DNA of 64,000 nucleotides from Aphanothece sp. CMT-3BRIN-NPC111 (GTDB taxonomy: Bacteria > Cyanobacteriota > Cyanobacteriia > Cyanobacteriales > JAHHGU01). The notes below the pieces were generated by a model. The model was not told the origin of the DNA. It saw only the letters and a list, made by a program, of their open reading frames with translations, and did no database searches. The stretch is taken from the NCBI GenBank assembly GCA_019359765.1, contig JAHHGU010000023.1:1-64000 (forward strand), read 5' to 3'. The translations under genes and the position numbers were made by a program. This document shows positions 54,901 to 63,085 of this stretch, piece by piece (positions within the stretch are counted from its first letter, which is position 1; each line of letters opens with the position of its first letter).

Positions 54901-55065
54901 ATGTTTTTTGTGTCCGTTCAGCGTTTAGCCTTATCACTAACTATTCCAGCCGTAGGTCTGGGATTACTAGCTATCTTCACTAATGGAATAACTAAAGCCC
55001 AATCGCCGGAGGTTGTGAGCCGAACCTCTCAAGGGGTCACAATTCCTCCTCCTAGCTTCTTCTAG
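54901..55065 (+). CDS. Possible small secreted or membrane protein (54 residues)
   Basis: A short open frame: MFFVSVQRLALSLTIPAVGL and then GLLAIFTNG form a signal-like hydrophobic N-terminus, followed by a short polar tail ending TIPPPSFF. No family was recognised and there is no strong ribosome binding site. It ends 4 bases before the start of the Clp-N protein. It may be a real small peptide or chance. Confidence 0.3.
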   Translation: MFFVSVQRLALSLTIPAVGLGLLAIFTNGITKAQSPEVVSRTSQGVTIPPPSFF

Positions 55066-55069
55066 TAAA

Positions 55070-55366
55070 GTGATGCGATCGCTAGGTATAACCCTTAGCA
55101 AGACTCGATTTAAAGTTGAACAACTGACTGGCTTTGGTCCTGGAGCTACAGATGACGAAGTTATTATTTATTCACCAAGAGCCCAACGTGTTGTAGTACT
55201 ATCTTCTGAAGAAGCATTAGAACTTGGATCTAAGTTTATTGATACTGAACACCTGTTACTAGCTCTTATTCAAGAAGAAGATAGCATAGCCGCCAAAGTG
55301 CTAAAAAGCTTGGGAGTAGAGATTAAGCAAGTCCGTACTGAACTTTATAAGGCAATGAACGAATAA
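55070..55366 (+). CDS. Small Clp N-terminal-domain protein
   Basis: A 98-residue protein carrying only Clp N-domain repeats: a partial first repeat (VMRSLGITLSKTRFKVEQLTGFG, start GTG or the ATG after it) and a full second repeat (RAQRVVVLSSEEALELGSKFIDTEHLLLALIQEEDSIAAKVLKSLGVE). Full-length ClpC has these followed by two AAA modules; here no ATPase follows. Either it is a trimmed ClpC fragment that kept an open frame or a stand-alone adaptor like ClpS or other N-domain decoys. Upstream sequence does not restore the missing half of the first repeat. Confidence 0.65.
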   Translation: MMRSLGITLSKTRFKVEQLTGFGPGATDDEVIIYSPRAQRVVVLSSEEALELGSKFIDTEHLLLALIQEEDSIAAKVLKSLGVEIKQVRTELYKAMNE

Positions 55367-55404
55367 CCTGTTTCAGAAGGACTCTGACTCAATGAGCTTT
55401 CATT

Positions 55405-55854
55405 CTAATCTGGCAAGCTAGGGTCGTTAAGCGCACGACGGAAGTACTCCCCTGTCAGGCCAGTTGCTGTAAGACACGGCATCCCAGCGCGGAGGTCAAA
55501 AACATAGCCAATGTACTTCACTTGAGTAGGAGAAGATGAACTGTCAAAAGCACGAAATCTTCCGAAGTTGCTAACATCAAAGTCCCCTTTGACTACCACG
55601 AGCATTATTGGTGGTTCTCCACCCCCAAAGCCCATCTGACCAAGACCTGTAACACTGAACTCAGCCGCCGTCATCCGACGGGTAAGGACAACTTCAGGTG
55701 TTCCGCTCAAAATAGTGAATTGATCGCGTGTATAGTCAATGGCAGACTGTCCTACTTCCTCTGCTGAAGCATTAATCAGAGGGCGTACCCTAAAAAAAGG
55801 CTGATGCTCTGGGGAACTGTCACCTTCCGAATGGGATTGAGCATTATCAGTCAT
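55405..55854 (-). CDS. Hypothetical protein
   Basis: A 149-residue protein of unknown family. It has a polar N-terminus (MTDNAQSHSEGDSSPEHQPF) and then a likely alpha/beta fold with VVLTRRMTAAEFSVTG and PPIMLVVVKGDFDVSNFGRF. No membrane segment or catalytic motif recognised. It is the third gene in a minus-strand run of small unknown genes after 56117-56467 and 55953-56120. Confidence 0.6.
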   Translation of the reverse strand: MTDNAQSHSEGDSSPEHQPFFRVRPLINASAEEVGQSAIDYTRDQFTILSGTPEVVLTRRMTAAEFSVTGLGQMGFGGGEPPIMLVVVKGDFDVSNFGRFRAFDSSSSPTQVKYIGYVFDLRAGMPCLTATGLTGEYFRRALNDPSLPD

Positions 55855-55898
55855 GAGAAATTAAGTGGCAGTTTTTTTGAATAGGAGATGCACCTTCG

Positions 55899-55957
55899 GC
55901 GATCGCAGCTAACTCCATAGCTGGGACGCACTCAGCACGACCAGTTCCGTGGCTAGG
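55899..55957 (-). pseudogene. Fragment of a second DAHP synthase gene
   Basis: On the minus strand the frame reads SHGTGRAECVPAMELAAIA, matching SHGTGRSEYVPAMAMAAIA of the intact aroF 0.9 kb away. At DNA level about 52 of 62 bases agree with 56843-56904. Only about 20 residues remain. The stop of the neighbouring 55-residue gene falls inside it. It is a remnant of a duplicated or recombined aroF-like gene. Confidence 0.6.
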
Positions 55958-56120
55958 TTTGGGCAGCCGCGCGTTTAGCCTCAGCTTTACGCTGCCACTT
56001 TTGGGCAACTTTGTCTGATTCCTCACTAAACTCTTTAAGTTTCTGTTCAGCTACTCTAGCAAGTTCAAGGAGTTCATCTAGTTCTGCCAGTTGTTGTTCG
56101 TTCAGAGATGCTTGTGTCAT
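55953..56120 (-). CDS. Small hypothetical coiled-coil protein (55 residues)
   Basis: The frame MTQASLNEQQLAELDELLEL continues with EQKLKEFSEESDKVAQKWQRK and is strongly helical and charged. Its ATG overlaps the TGA of the upstream gene by 4 bases (ATGA), a sign of translational coupling. Its 3' end runs into the DAHP synthase fragment, so the present C-terminus (AKRAAAQT) may not be original. Confidence 0.55.
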   Translation of the reverse strand: MTQASLNEQQLAELDELLELARVAEQKLKEFSEESDKVAQKWQRKAEAKRAAAQT

Positions 56121-56467
56121 TGTAAGTTCTCCAGACGATTTTTCAGATTACCGATCAGCATTTTAGTTTCTAACACTCGACCCAGTTCAGTTGCCAAATC
56201 TTCTCCTGCTTCCTGAATTTCCTCATCTGTAGTTACATCAGTTATCGAAAGATTTTTAACAATACTCCTGAGGCGTCTTTTTTCAGTTTCTACAAAAAGC
56301 ATAGCGCTACTAAAAGAGGCAAAGAACTGAATAAATCTAGCATTTTCGCCGAAACGAGCGAGAAGCACTCTAGTCAGGGTTAGTCCCTCTGTAGCTAACT
56401 GCTCAAGTTGATTTAGCTCTTGGTTCACGCGGTCAACTAGAGCGGTGATTTTTGATGGGATAGGCAT
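56117..56467 (-). CDS. Hypothetical helical protein
   Basis: A 116-residue all-helical protein with heptad-like leucines (VNQELNQLEQLATEGLTLTRVLLARF). No family recognised. It is first of three small minus-strand genes (with 55953-56120 and 55405-55854). Its stop overlaps the next start by 4 bases. A complex of small helical proteins is possible. Confidence 0.6.
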   Translation of the reverse strand: MPIPSKITALVDRVNQELNQLEQLATEGLTLTRVLLARFGENARFIQFFASFSSAMLFVETEKRRLRSIVKNLSITDVTTDEEIQEAGEDLATELGRVLETKMLIGNLKNRLENLQ

Positions 56468-56571
56468 TGTGAGATTATGTCATCGCACGACCAGGGATTA
56501 TCAACTGGTACGCGAGCGGGAAATCTACTAATAAAGGTTTTCTTTCTTGTTCCCGCATAAAGTATACCCCT

Positions 56572-56601
56572 GGGTTAACCCAGGGGTATACAAAAAAGAA
56601 A
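56572..56601. terminator. Perfect 30-base palindrome downstream of aroF
   Basis: Arms of 15 bases (gtatacccctgggtt and its exact complement) with no spacer, 72 bases past the aroF stop on the minus strand. The stem is strong but neither side has a proper T-run, so it may be a terminator or a protein-binding palindrome. Confidence 0.55.
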
Positions 56602-56673
56602 TTCTTTCTTTTCCCCCGAACTCATACTGGGAGACACTTCTATGTTTTGTTGAATAGCTTTGCTTCAACCGCT

Positions 56674-57732
56674 TTAGGCCAGAACAGCAGCTGGTTGAGG
56701 CCAGCGACCTACTGCTTTGCCAATTACCGCTAGTTCTTGCACCAAGCTATCAAACCGATCTGGAGTCAGGGATTGAGGCCCATCAGATAAAGCTTTGGCT
56801 GGGTTGGGGTGAACTTCAATCATTAGAGAGTCCGTTCCTGCTGCGATCGCCGCCATAGCCATCGCTGGGACGTACTCAGAACGACCAGTCCCGTGGCTGG
56901 GGTCAATCATAATCGGCAGGTGGGTGAGCGATCGCAACACTGGCAGCACCGACAAATCTAAAGTATTGCGGGCGTATTGCCGATCGAACGTGCGAATACC
57001 TCGCTCGCACATAATTACATTTGGATTACCAGCCGCCAGGATGTATTCCGCAGCCATCAACCATTCCTCAATCGTGGCTGACATACCTCGCTTGAGCAGA
57101 ACTGGTTTTTCCTGGGCACCTACTTTTTTAAGCAACGAGAAATTATGCATATTTCGGGCACCCACCTGGACTACGTCCGCCACCTCAGCGACTATATCCA
57201 GTTCAGCAGCATCCATGACTTCTGTAATAATGCCCAGACCTGTAGCCTCACGCGCTGCTGCCAGTAAACCCAAGGCACTTTCTCCATGACCCTGGAAGGC
57301 GTAGGGTGAAGTCCGAGGCTTGTAAGCCCCGCCCCGCAGGAAATGGGCCCCGGCGGCTTTAACCCGTCGCGCCGTCTCAATAATCATTTCTTCGTTTTCT
57401 ACCGAGCACGGACCAGCGACTATCGCCACCGGGTATTTTTCCCCGATGTGTATTGGTCCATTGGGCGTGGGAACCACGACCTCACTGGCTTCACCGTGAC
57501 GAAACTCGCGACTGACACGTTTAAAAGGTTGCTCTACTCGCAACACCAGTTCAATCCAGGGGCTAAGTTCTTGAATTCGTAGGGGATCTAAGTCAGCCGT
57601 ATCACCTACGAGACCGACTACAACCTTGTGCTGACCAACAATTTTTTCTGGAGTCAGCCCCCAAGTCGTAAGTTCGGAGCTAATGCGAGCAATCTCGGCT
57701 TCTGGAGAGCCGCTTTTCATCACCACTATCAT
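56674..57732 (-). CDS. aroF: 3-deoxy-7-phosphoheptulonate (DAHP) synthase
   Basis: First enzyme of the shikimate pathway, joining phosphoenolpyruvate and erythrose 4-phosphate. Its 352 residues belong to the type I-beta group with an N-terminal ACT-like regulatory extension (residues 1-70, MIVVMKSGSPEAEIARISSELT). The catalytic barrel has GPCSVENEEMI, the KPRTSPYAFQG loop, and the metal-binding CERGIRTFD and IDPSHGTGRSEYV. Start ATG 57732. Transcribed alone, with a repeat tract (cagttgtcagttg) upstream. Confidence 0.95.
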   Translation of the reverse strand: MIVVMKSGSPEAEIARISSELTTWGLTPEKIVGQHKVVVGLVGDTADLDPLRIQELSPWIELVLRVEQPFKRVSREFRHGEASEVVVPTPNGPIHIGEKYPVAIVAGPCSVENEEMIIETARRVKAAGAHFLRGGAYKPRTSPYAFQGHGESALGLLAAAREATGLGIITEVMDAAELDIVAEVADVVQVGARNMHNFSLLKKVGAQEKPVLLKRGMSATIEEWLMAAEYILAAGNPNVIMCERGIRTFDRQYARNTLDLSVLPVLRSLTHLPIMIDPSHGTGRSEYVPAMAMAAIAAGTDSLMIEVHPNPAKALSDGPQSLTPDRFDSLVQELAVIGKAVGRWPQPAAVLA

Positions 57733-57747
57733 CTTAAATTTCCTGCT

Positions 57748-57786
57748 TAATCAGTTGTCAGTTGCCAGTTGTCAGTTGTCAGTTGT
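57748..57786. repeat. cagttgtc tandem short repeat
   Basis: Four or more imperfect copies of gtcagttgcc/gtcagttgtc upstream of aroF. Similar tract types, with other unit sequences, occur at 2811-2840 and 40299-40380. Confidence 0.6.
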
Positions 57787-57815
57787 TTTTCTACCGACCA
57801 CTGACTACTGATCAC

Positions 57816-58289
57816 TCACTTTAGTTCGGGTCTTGAACGCCATGCCGATGTCAGCCGTCCCCAGTTCGTTGTGAACTCCTTCCAGCCTAGCTTACTGCCT
57901 GGAATCTCTTCATCCCAGGAGGCAGAGAGGACGCCATAACTCAACCCTAAGACGCCCAACCCAAAAAAGCCTATACTCACGAGAAGCACAACTACGTTTG
58001 GCAATTTAAACCAGTTGTGGCTCACTATGAGATAACTGACAATAAAAGTTAACATGCCCAAAGCTGTGGGCAACCCGCAGAACAAAGCTGTACGGCGAAC
58101 CATGCGCTGGCTGACAACGGCTGGTATTGCCGTTGAATCTGGAGTATCCCGCTGTCCCTTGTCTTGTTTTTGAGTAGCGGGACCTTTTACTGGCTTGGTT
58201 TTTGCAGATTTGTGGCGATTGCTCCTAGCCGGTTCAAAGGGTAAGCGTCCCTGACTCGAAGCTTCTCGCTCGTGTTGTTCTGAAGACAT
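57816..58289 (-). CDS. PAM68-like (DUF3464) membrane protein
   Basis: A 157-residue protein resembling PAM68, a photosystem II assembly factor of thylakoid membranes (sll0933 in Synechocystis). The N-terminal 65 residues are polar and basic with no obvious domain. Two membrane segments (about 68-90 and 98-120; VRRTALFCGLPTALGMLTFI and VVVLLVSIGFFGLGVLGLSYG) follow, and a C-terminal SWDEEIPGSKLGWKEF motif is diagnostic. It lies 15 bases downstream of rpsO on the same strand, a linkage common in cyanobacteria. Confidence 0.87.
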   Translation of the reverse strand: MSSEQHEREASSQGRLPFEPARSNRHKSAKTKPVKGPATQKQDKGQRDTPDSTAIPAVVSQRMVRRTALFCGLPTALGMLTFIVSYLIVSHNWFKLPNVVVLLVSIGFFGLGVLGLSYGVLSASWDEEIPGSKLGWKEFTTNWGRLTSAWRSRPELK

Positions 58290-58304
58290 AGGTTTGAGTG
58301 CTTT

Positions 58305-58574
58305 TTAACCGCGAATGCCGAGACGAGCGATCAATGCTTGATAGGTTTCCTTGTTCTCCTTCTGGAGGTATGCCAGTAAACGCTTCCTCTGACCAATAAT
58401 CATCAACAATCCCCGCCTAGAAGCATGATCGCTCTGATTCGCTTTTAGGTGAGTGCTCAGCCTGTTGATGCGTTCTGTGAGCATGGCAATTTGGACAGGT
58501 GCCGAGCCTGTATCCGTTTCATGAACTTGGTACTCGGTGAGAATTTCTTGTTTACGCAGTTGCGGCAGGGGCAT
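58305..58574 (-). CDS. rpsO: 30S ribosomal protein uS15
   Basis: Small-subunit protein binding 16S rRNA and bridging to the large subunit. Its 89 residues are the usual length. [22 protein letters not shown] and the [22 protein letters not shown] block are diagnostic. Start ATG 58574. PAM68-like gene 15 bases downstream. Confidence 0.96.
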   Translation of the reverse strand: MPLPQLRKQEILTEYQVHETDTGSAPVQIAMLTERINRLSTHLKANQSDHASRRGLLMIIGQRKRLLAYLQKENKETYQALIARLGIRG

Positions 58575-58739
58575 GGATTATACACAAATAATTCAGCAAA
58601 CTATCATAATATCACCATATCCCTGCTGATTCCAAGGCGCTGGGCAGTTCAGGCAGGATGAGTGCGATTTTATAGAACGCCTGAAGCAGCGCCGACTATT
58701 CAGCGCTGGTATATGCTTGTACTCCAGCCAACCCATGTG

Positions 58740-59846
58740 TTATGGCACAGTGACTGCCGCTTCTAAGGCTAGATGGCTCATCAATCTGTCAATGTCGAAG
58801 TGAGTCTCCATCATCCGCCGGATGCACTGCACCTTGATGGGTTCGTGCAGGCGCACGCTTCCAAAGGCACGGTTAACAATTTCCACTGTGGTGAGCGTAT
58901 CTAGGTCAACAGACAACAAGGGAATTTCTAAATCTTCAGCGCGGCTGAGGATAAAGGGTTGCGGCGGCAGGTGACCAGTGAGAATGAGGCACTGGGTCGA
59001 TGTCTCTAAAGCTGCTAGTTGGATGTCAGCGCGATCGCCCCCTGTGACCACAGCCATGTTATTACCCTTGCGGAAATACTCCAGGGCTGAATTGACATTC
59101 ATCGCTCCAATTGTCAGGCTTTCTACCATCAAGTCTAGGCGATCCGGGCGGCAGAGAACCTCCGCGTGCAGCTGCTTTACCAGTTCCCCCACACTCACAC
59201 TTCGCAACAAGGGGCTGCGTGGCAACATTCCCAATACGGAAATCCCCTGTTGTTCCAGAAAAGGCCGCACCATCGTATTAGCAGCTTCCATTTCGTCAGT
59301 AGGTATATCGTTAATCAAGACACCCACCAACTTGTCCCCCAGTTGTTGCTTGGCGGACAACAGGGAATCCACCAGTACAATTGAGTGAAAACGAGCCACC
59401 AGTAACACAGCTGCATCAAGCACCTCAGCTACTTGTAGCAAGGACAGGTCAAACAAGCTGCCCTCGGAGAGCGTTCCTGGTCCTTCTAATAACACCACAT
59501 CCCCGCCTGGCTCCTGGATATACTGCTGGAGAGACTGACGGTAATCAATTTTGTCTTCTCCGCGCAGGCGTCTTTGAATAGTCTCTTCATCCAGAGACAA
59601 CAAAGGCAATCTCACGCGCTTTTCCGGCAAAGAAAGTACCTGAGCAAGGAAGCGGACATCCTCTTCCATGACTTCAGTTTCATTGACACTAAGATAGGTG
59701 CCCAGTGGTTTGCCGTAGGCGACAACAACTCCTTTTTCTTTCAGCTGGTGGGCGACACCCAGGATAGTAGCAGACTTGCCGCTGTAAGCTTCTGTAGACC
59801 CAACCAGCAAGTATTGAGCGGATTTTGCCACTCCCTTACTCCTCAT
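58740..59846 (-). CDS. Phosphotransacetylase-family protein with DRTGG domain
   Basis: A 368-residue protein. The N-terminal half is a BioD/CobB-like P-loop NTPase ([22 protein letters not shown], residues 14-35). The C-terminal half carries a DRTGG domain ([25 protein letters not shown]) as found in N-terminal parts of some phosphotransacetylases. The catalytic phosphotransacetylase domain itself is missing, so acetyltransferase activity is unlikely and the family name is historical. It is followed 3 bases upstream (59850) by the EbsA-like gene on the same strand. Their close coupling suggests a common role, possibly regulatory. Confidence 0.85.
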   Translation of the reverse strand: MRSKGVAKSAQYLLVGSTEAYSGKSATILGVAHQLKEKGVVVAYGKPLGTYLSVNETEVMEEDVRFLAQVLSLPEKRVRLPLLSLDEETIQRRLRGEDKIDYRQSLQQYIQEPGGDVVLLEGPGTLSEGSLFDLSLLQVAEVLDAAVLLVARFHSIVLVDSLLSAKQQLGDKLVGVLINDIPTDEMEAANTMVRPFLEQQGISVLGMLPRSPLLRSVSVGELVKQLHAEVLCRPDRLDLMVESLTIGAMNVNSALEYFRKGNNMAVVTGGDRADIQLAALETSTQCLILTGHLPPQPFILSRAEDLEIPLLSVDLDTLTTVEIVNRAFGSVRLHEPIKVQCIRRMMETHFDIDRLMSHLALEAAVTVP

Positions 59847-59849
59847 TTT

Positions 59850-60236
59850 TTAAACTTGTGCTTGCTCATCAACACGTAGCAGCTTCCGGTAGAACGATTT
59901 AGAAAAATCGATGGAGCGATCGCGCTGAAAATTCAGGATCAATTCAATTAAGTAATCAATAAACTCCGAATTTAGCATCATAACTTCGTAACTCAGTTCT
60001 GCATTCCCATTAAACTGCAACTGACAGCGGGTCAGATCTGAAGGAAGCGTGGAGACAAACCAGCTGGCGACAAAGGGAATGCCCTCACCGCCTTCAATTT
60101 TTCGTTCACCTTCTAAAGATTTCTCTTGATAGAGGCTAATTGCCAGAGGTAACGTATTGCGTTTAGCACCCTGGTAGTAAGGCATATAGAGTGCAACTAC
60201 ACCTTTTTCCGCAGGCTGAAGGTTTTCGATAGGCAT
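59850..60236 (-). CDS. ebsA: EbsA-like type IV pilus/biofilm self-suppression protein
   Basis: A 128-residue soluble protein. IENLQPAEKGVVALYMPYYQGAKRNTLPLAISLYQE and GEGIPFVASWFVSTLPSDLTRCQLQFNGNAELSYE match my memory of cyanobacterial EbsA. In Synechococcus elongatus EbsA is needed for type IV pilus assembly and for suppressing biofilm formation. The assignment was not searched. It precedes the DRTGG-domain gene by 3 bases in the same transcript direction, which argues for co-translation. Confidence 0.6.
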   Translation of the reverse strand: MPIENLQPAEKGVVALYMPYYQGAKRNTLPLAISLYQEKSLEGERKIEGGEGIPFVASWFVSTLPSDLTRCQLQFNGNAELSYEVMMLNSEFIDYLIELILNFQRDRSIDFSKSFYRKLLRVDEQAQV

Positions 60237-60642
60237 ACTTTAATTTTCCTTAATTCCCCTACTCAGTTTCAACTCCCAACATCATCCTTCTTTCATCTTT
60301 GCTCATCACAAGCGGTATAGGCGAAGTGGCTTTCAGCTTTCTATACAATATCCAGATAGAGCGGTTTACTCGCTCTTGGTGCCTATGTATGGAACTTTGG
60401 CTCTAACTGTAACCCATGCACTCTCCGGCTCAATTAACCCCCAAATGTACAAACCAAAGTGGAAACTCCCGGCTGGATTACAAAGACAGCCCCAACAGCA
60501 GCAATATTATTCGCTATATTGTGGGCAGCATCCATTTTCAGACCGCCGTGTGGGTAATTAAAATTACTAATACCCCTCAGCAGTTGACGGTCGGTTGCAA
60601 AGAGCGAAGAATGCTAGGGTAAGGAACTTACTGTAGAAAATT
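60237..60642. other. 406-base divergent region upstream of the radical SAM gene
   Basis: Divergent between ebsA and the radical SAM gene. A 68-codon frame at 60416-60622 is listed separately as doubtful. No operator or repeat recognised. Confidence 0.4.
60416..60622 (+). CDS. Doubtful small open frame
   Basis: 68 residues, ending in VWVIKITNTPQQLTVGCKER and a short tail. The middle (NIIRYIVGSIHFQTAVWVIK) looks somewhat like a compact fold. No family was recognised and no ribosome binding site was found. It ends 20 bases before the radical SAM start, which would suit a short leader gene. Confidence 0.25.
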   Translation: MHSPAQLTPKCTNQSGNSRLDYKDSPNSSNIIRYIVGSIHFQTAVWVIKITNTPQQLTVGCKERRMLG

Positions 60643-61617
60643 ATGGCTCCTCTGGTTGCGAATTACTACCTAACCTATCGTTGCAACGCTCGCTGTCATT
60701 TTTGTAACATCTGGGCGTTAGAGCCACCTAAAGAAGCTGACTTTGCTACGATTCAGCATAATCTCAACGATTTGCGACGCTTGGGCGTCAAGTATGTAGA
60801 CTTTACTGGTGGCGAACCCCTGTTGCGTACCGATGTTGGTGAGATTTACACCGAAGCCAAGCGGCAAGGTTTTGTAACTAGTATGACCACCAACACAATT
60901 CTTTACCCGAAAAAGGCAAAGGAAATTCAGGGTCTTGTTGACTTTTTAAACTTTTCGCTGGATGGTGCGGACGCCGAAACCCACGATCATTCGCGGGGTG
61001 TTCAGATTTTTGACACATTGGTGGAGTCGGTAGAAATCGCTCATTCCTTGGGTGAATATCCAGTGCTTAACCACACTGTCACCGCTCAAAACTACCAACG
61101 CATCAATGAAGTAGGGGCACTGGGTGAACGGTTGGGAGTCCGAGTGTGGCTCAACCCGGCTTTCACAGCTCACGATCACTACAATTCCCAGAAGAATCCC
61201 ACACCAGATATGGTGGCAGCTATACAGGCAGCCGCCAAGAAGCACAAAAATATTGGCTACAATAAAGCGGCGCTAGCTTTCCTAGAAGCCGGAGGAAATG
61301 ATACTAAGAATCCCCGGTGTAAGGCAGTAGATGCTGTAATTGCTATTTCTCCCGATGATCAGCTGTTATTGCCCTGCTACCACTTTGCCCAGGCTGGCGT
61401 TCCCATTAACGGTCAGCTATACGACCTTTACCGTCAGTCGGAGGAAGTGGAAAAATACCGCAAATCTCAAGGAAAACTATCGGTTTGTGAGGGATGTACG
61501 GTATGGTGTTACCTGATCCCCAGCTTTTTGATGGGAATTGATAAGTATTGGTGGTTGAATCAAGTAACCTATGCCGGAGAATTCGTGGCCAGAAAAAGAT
61601 TCTTACAGAGAGCTTGA
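60643..61617 (+). CDS. Radical SAM protein with SPASM-like C-terminal cysteines
   Basis: A 324-residue iron-sulfur enzyme that cleaves S-adenosylmethionine to a radical. The cluster motif CNARCHFC (Cys14, Cys18, Cys21) is followed by TGGEPLLR. The C-terminal part has extra cysteines (CKAV, LPCYHF, CEGCTVWC), suggesting a second cluster as in SPASM/twitch proteins that modify peptides or lipids. The stop codon lies inside the next gene (47 bases overlap), so the glycosyltransferase is tightly coupled. The substrate is unknown; a lipid- or peptide-linked modification with the partner glycosyltransferase is a reasonable guess. Confidence 0.88.
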   Translation: MAPLVANYYLTYRCNARCHFCNIWALEPPKEADFATIQHNLNDLRRLGVKYVDFTGGEPLLRTDVGEIYTEAKRQGFVTSMTTNTILYPKKAKEIQGLVDFLNFSLDGADAETHDHSRGVQIFDTLVESVEIAHSLGEYPVLNHTVTAQNYQRINEVGALGERLGVRVWLNPAFTAHDHYNSQKNPTPDMVAAIQAAAKKHKNIGYNKAALAFLEAGGNDTKNPRCKAVDAVIAISPDDQLLLPCYHFAQAGVPINGQLYDLYRQSEEVEKYRKSQGKLSVCEGCTVWCYLIPSFLMGIDKYWWLNQVTYAGEFVARKRFLQRA

Positions 61618-62974
61618 ACCTATTGACTCTCTGTTGTCTGATGATTTAGAAAGCGACTTATTCCGAGGGCTGGGAGGACGGCGGCGTAAAGCCGCTGTCG
61701 TTTTAACCATTATCTGGAGTAGCACGCTGGCGCTGCACTTGCTCTCTTGGGGATTTTGGTTGATATTAGGCTTGACGGGTCTGCTATGGATTCAGGCGTT
61801 GCGCGTGTTGTTTGCTCGTCCTATCCCAGTCCCAGAGCCGTATTCTTTTGAAAAAAAATCCGACTGGCCGTATGTCTCATTGCTAGTGGCGGCGAAAAAT
61901 GAGGAAGCCGTGATTAGCAATTTAGTCAGGATGCTTTGTAATCTAGACTATCCAGCGAAGCGTTATGAGCTGTGGGTGATTGACGATTATAGCACCGACC
62001 AAACGCCAGTATTGTTAGACCAGCTGGTGGGGGAATACGAGCAGCTAAATGTGCTGCACCGCTCTGCTGGTGCCGGTGGCGGCAAATCAGGCGCACTGAA
62101 TCAGGTATTACCTCTGGCAAAAGGAGAAATTCTGGTAGTATTTGATGCCGATGCCCAGGTAACTCCAGATTTTTTAAGGCGGGTGCTGCCGTGTTTTCAG
62201 CGGGAACAGGTGGGGGCGGTGCAGGTGCGAAAAGCGATCGCTAATGCATCAGTTAACTTTTGGACTCGTGGGCAAATGGCAGAAATGGCCCTCGACACCT
62301 ATTTCCAACAGCAACGGATCGCTATCGGCGGCATTGGAGAACTGCGCGGCAACGGTCAGTTAGTTCGGAGAGCGGCTCTGGAGAGTTGTGGCGGCTGGAA
62401 TGAAGAGACAATCACAGATGATTTGGATTTAACCATACGTTTACACCTGGACGGATGGGATATCGATTTTGTGGAAGTTCCAGCGGTAGAAGAGGAAGGC
62501 GTAACCAAGGCATTAGCGCTTTGGCACCAACGCAATAGGTGGGCAGAAGGAGGATATCAGCGCTATCTGGACTACTGGCGTTTGATTGCCAGTAACCGCA
62601 TGGGAACGAAAAAAACTCTGGATTTATTGTCGTTTATGCTGATCCAGTACCTGCTTCCGGCTGCCGCTGTGCCAGATTTGTTAATGGCGATCGCACGCAA
62701 CCATCCGCCGATGCTGAGTCCACTGACTGGTCTTGGTTTTACTCTCCCCTTTCTGGGAATGTTTATTGGTCTGCGTCGCACCCGTAGAGAAAAGAAATTT
62801 AGGGTATCGACCTTCTTGGCAACAAGCGTGCAAACTATACGCGGCACTTTTTATATGCTCCACTGGTTGCTAGTCATGGCTAGTACAACCGCTCGTATGT
62901 CCGTGCGACCCAAGCGGCTTAAATGGGTCAAAACTGTGCATCAAGGCACTGGTGAAGAAAGTTTTGAGTTTTGA
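61571..62974 (+). CDS. Membrane glycosyltransferase family 2
   Basis: A 467-residue processive-type GT2. Two N-terminal membrane segments (about 40-85) precede the catalytic domain: VSLLVAAKNEEAVISNLV, VIDDYSTDQT, the DxD-like FDADAQVT, ETITDDLDLTIRL with the catalytic aspartate, and the QRNRWAEGGYQRY motif of cellulose/hyaluronan-synthase-like enzymes. C-terminal membrane segments (about 350-440) follow. Start ATG 61571 is inside the upstream radical SAM gene, giving a 47-base overlap in another frame. Sugar donor and acceptor are unknown. Products of such enzymes in cyanobacteria include glycolipids and exopolysaccharides. Confidence 0.88.
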   Translation: MPENSWPEKDSYRELEPIDSLLSDDLESDLFRGLGGRRRKAAVVLTIIWSSTLALHLLSWGFWLILGLTGLLWIQALRVLFARPIPVPEPYSFEKKSDWPYVSLLVAAKNEEAVISNLVRMLCNLDYPAKRYELWVIDDYSTDQTPVLLDQLVGEYEQLNVLHRSAGAGGGKSGALNQVLPLAKGEILVVFDADAQVTPDFLRRVLPCFQREQVGAVQVRKAIANASVNFWTRGQMAEMALDTYFQQQRIAIGGIGELRGNGQLVRRAALESCGGWNEETITDDLDLTIRLHLDGWDIDFVEVPAVEEEGVTKALALWHQRNRWAEGGYQRYLDYWRLIASNRMGTKKTLDLLSFMLIQYLLPAAAVPDLLMAIARNHPPMLSPLTGLGFTLPFLGMFIGLRRTRREKKFRVSTFLATSVQTIRGTFYMLHWLLVMASTTARMSVRPKRLKWVKTVHQGTGEESFEF

Positions 62975-63085
62975 GCCATCAGCCAAAGAATTGAGGATTT
63001 GGGTAATTTATACCCCAACCTACAATCTCTCAATAGCTTAGTCCCCGCGTCAGCCTCCATTGCCAACTAGATGTGGAACAGCTTA

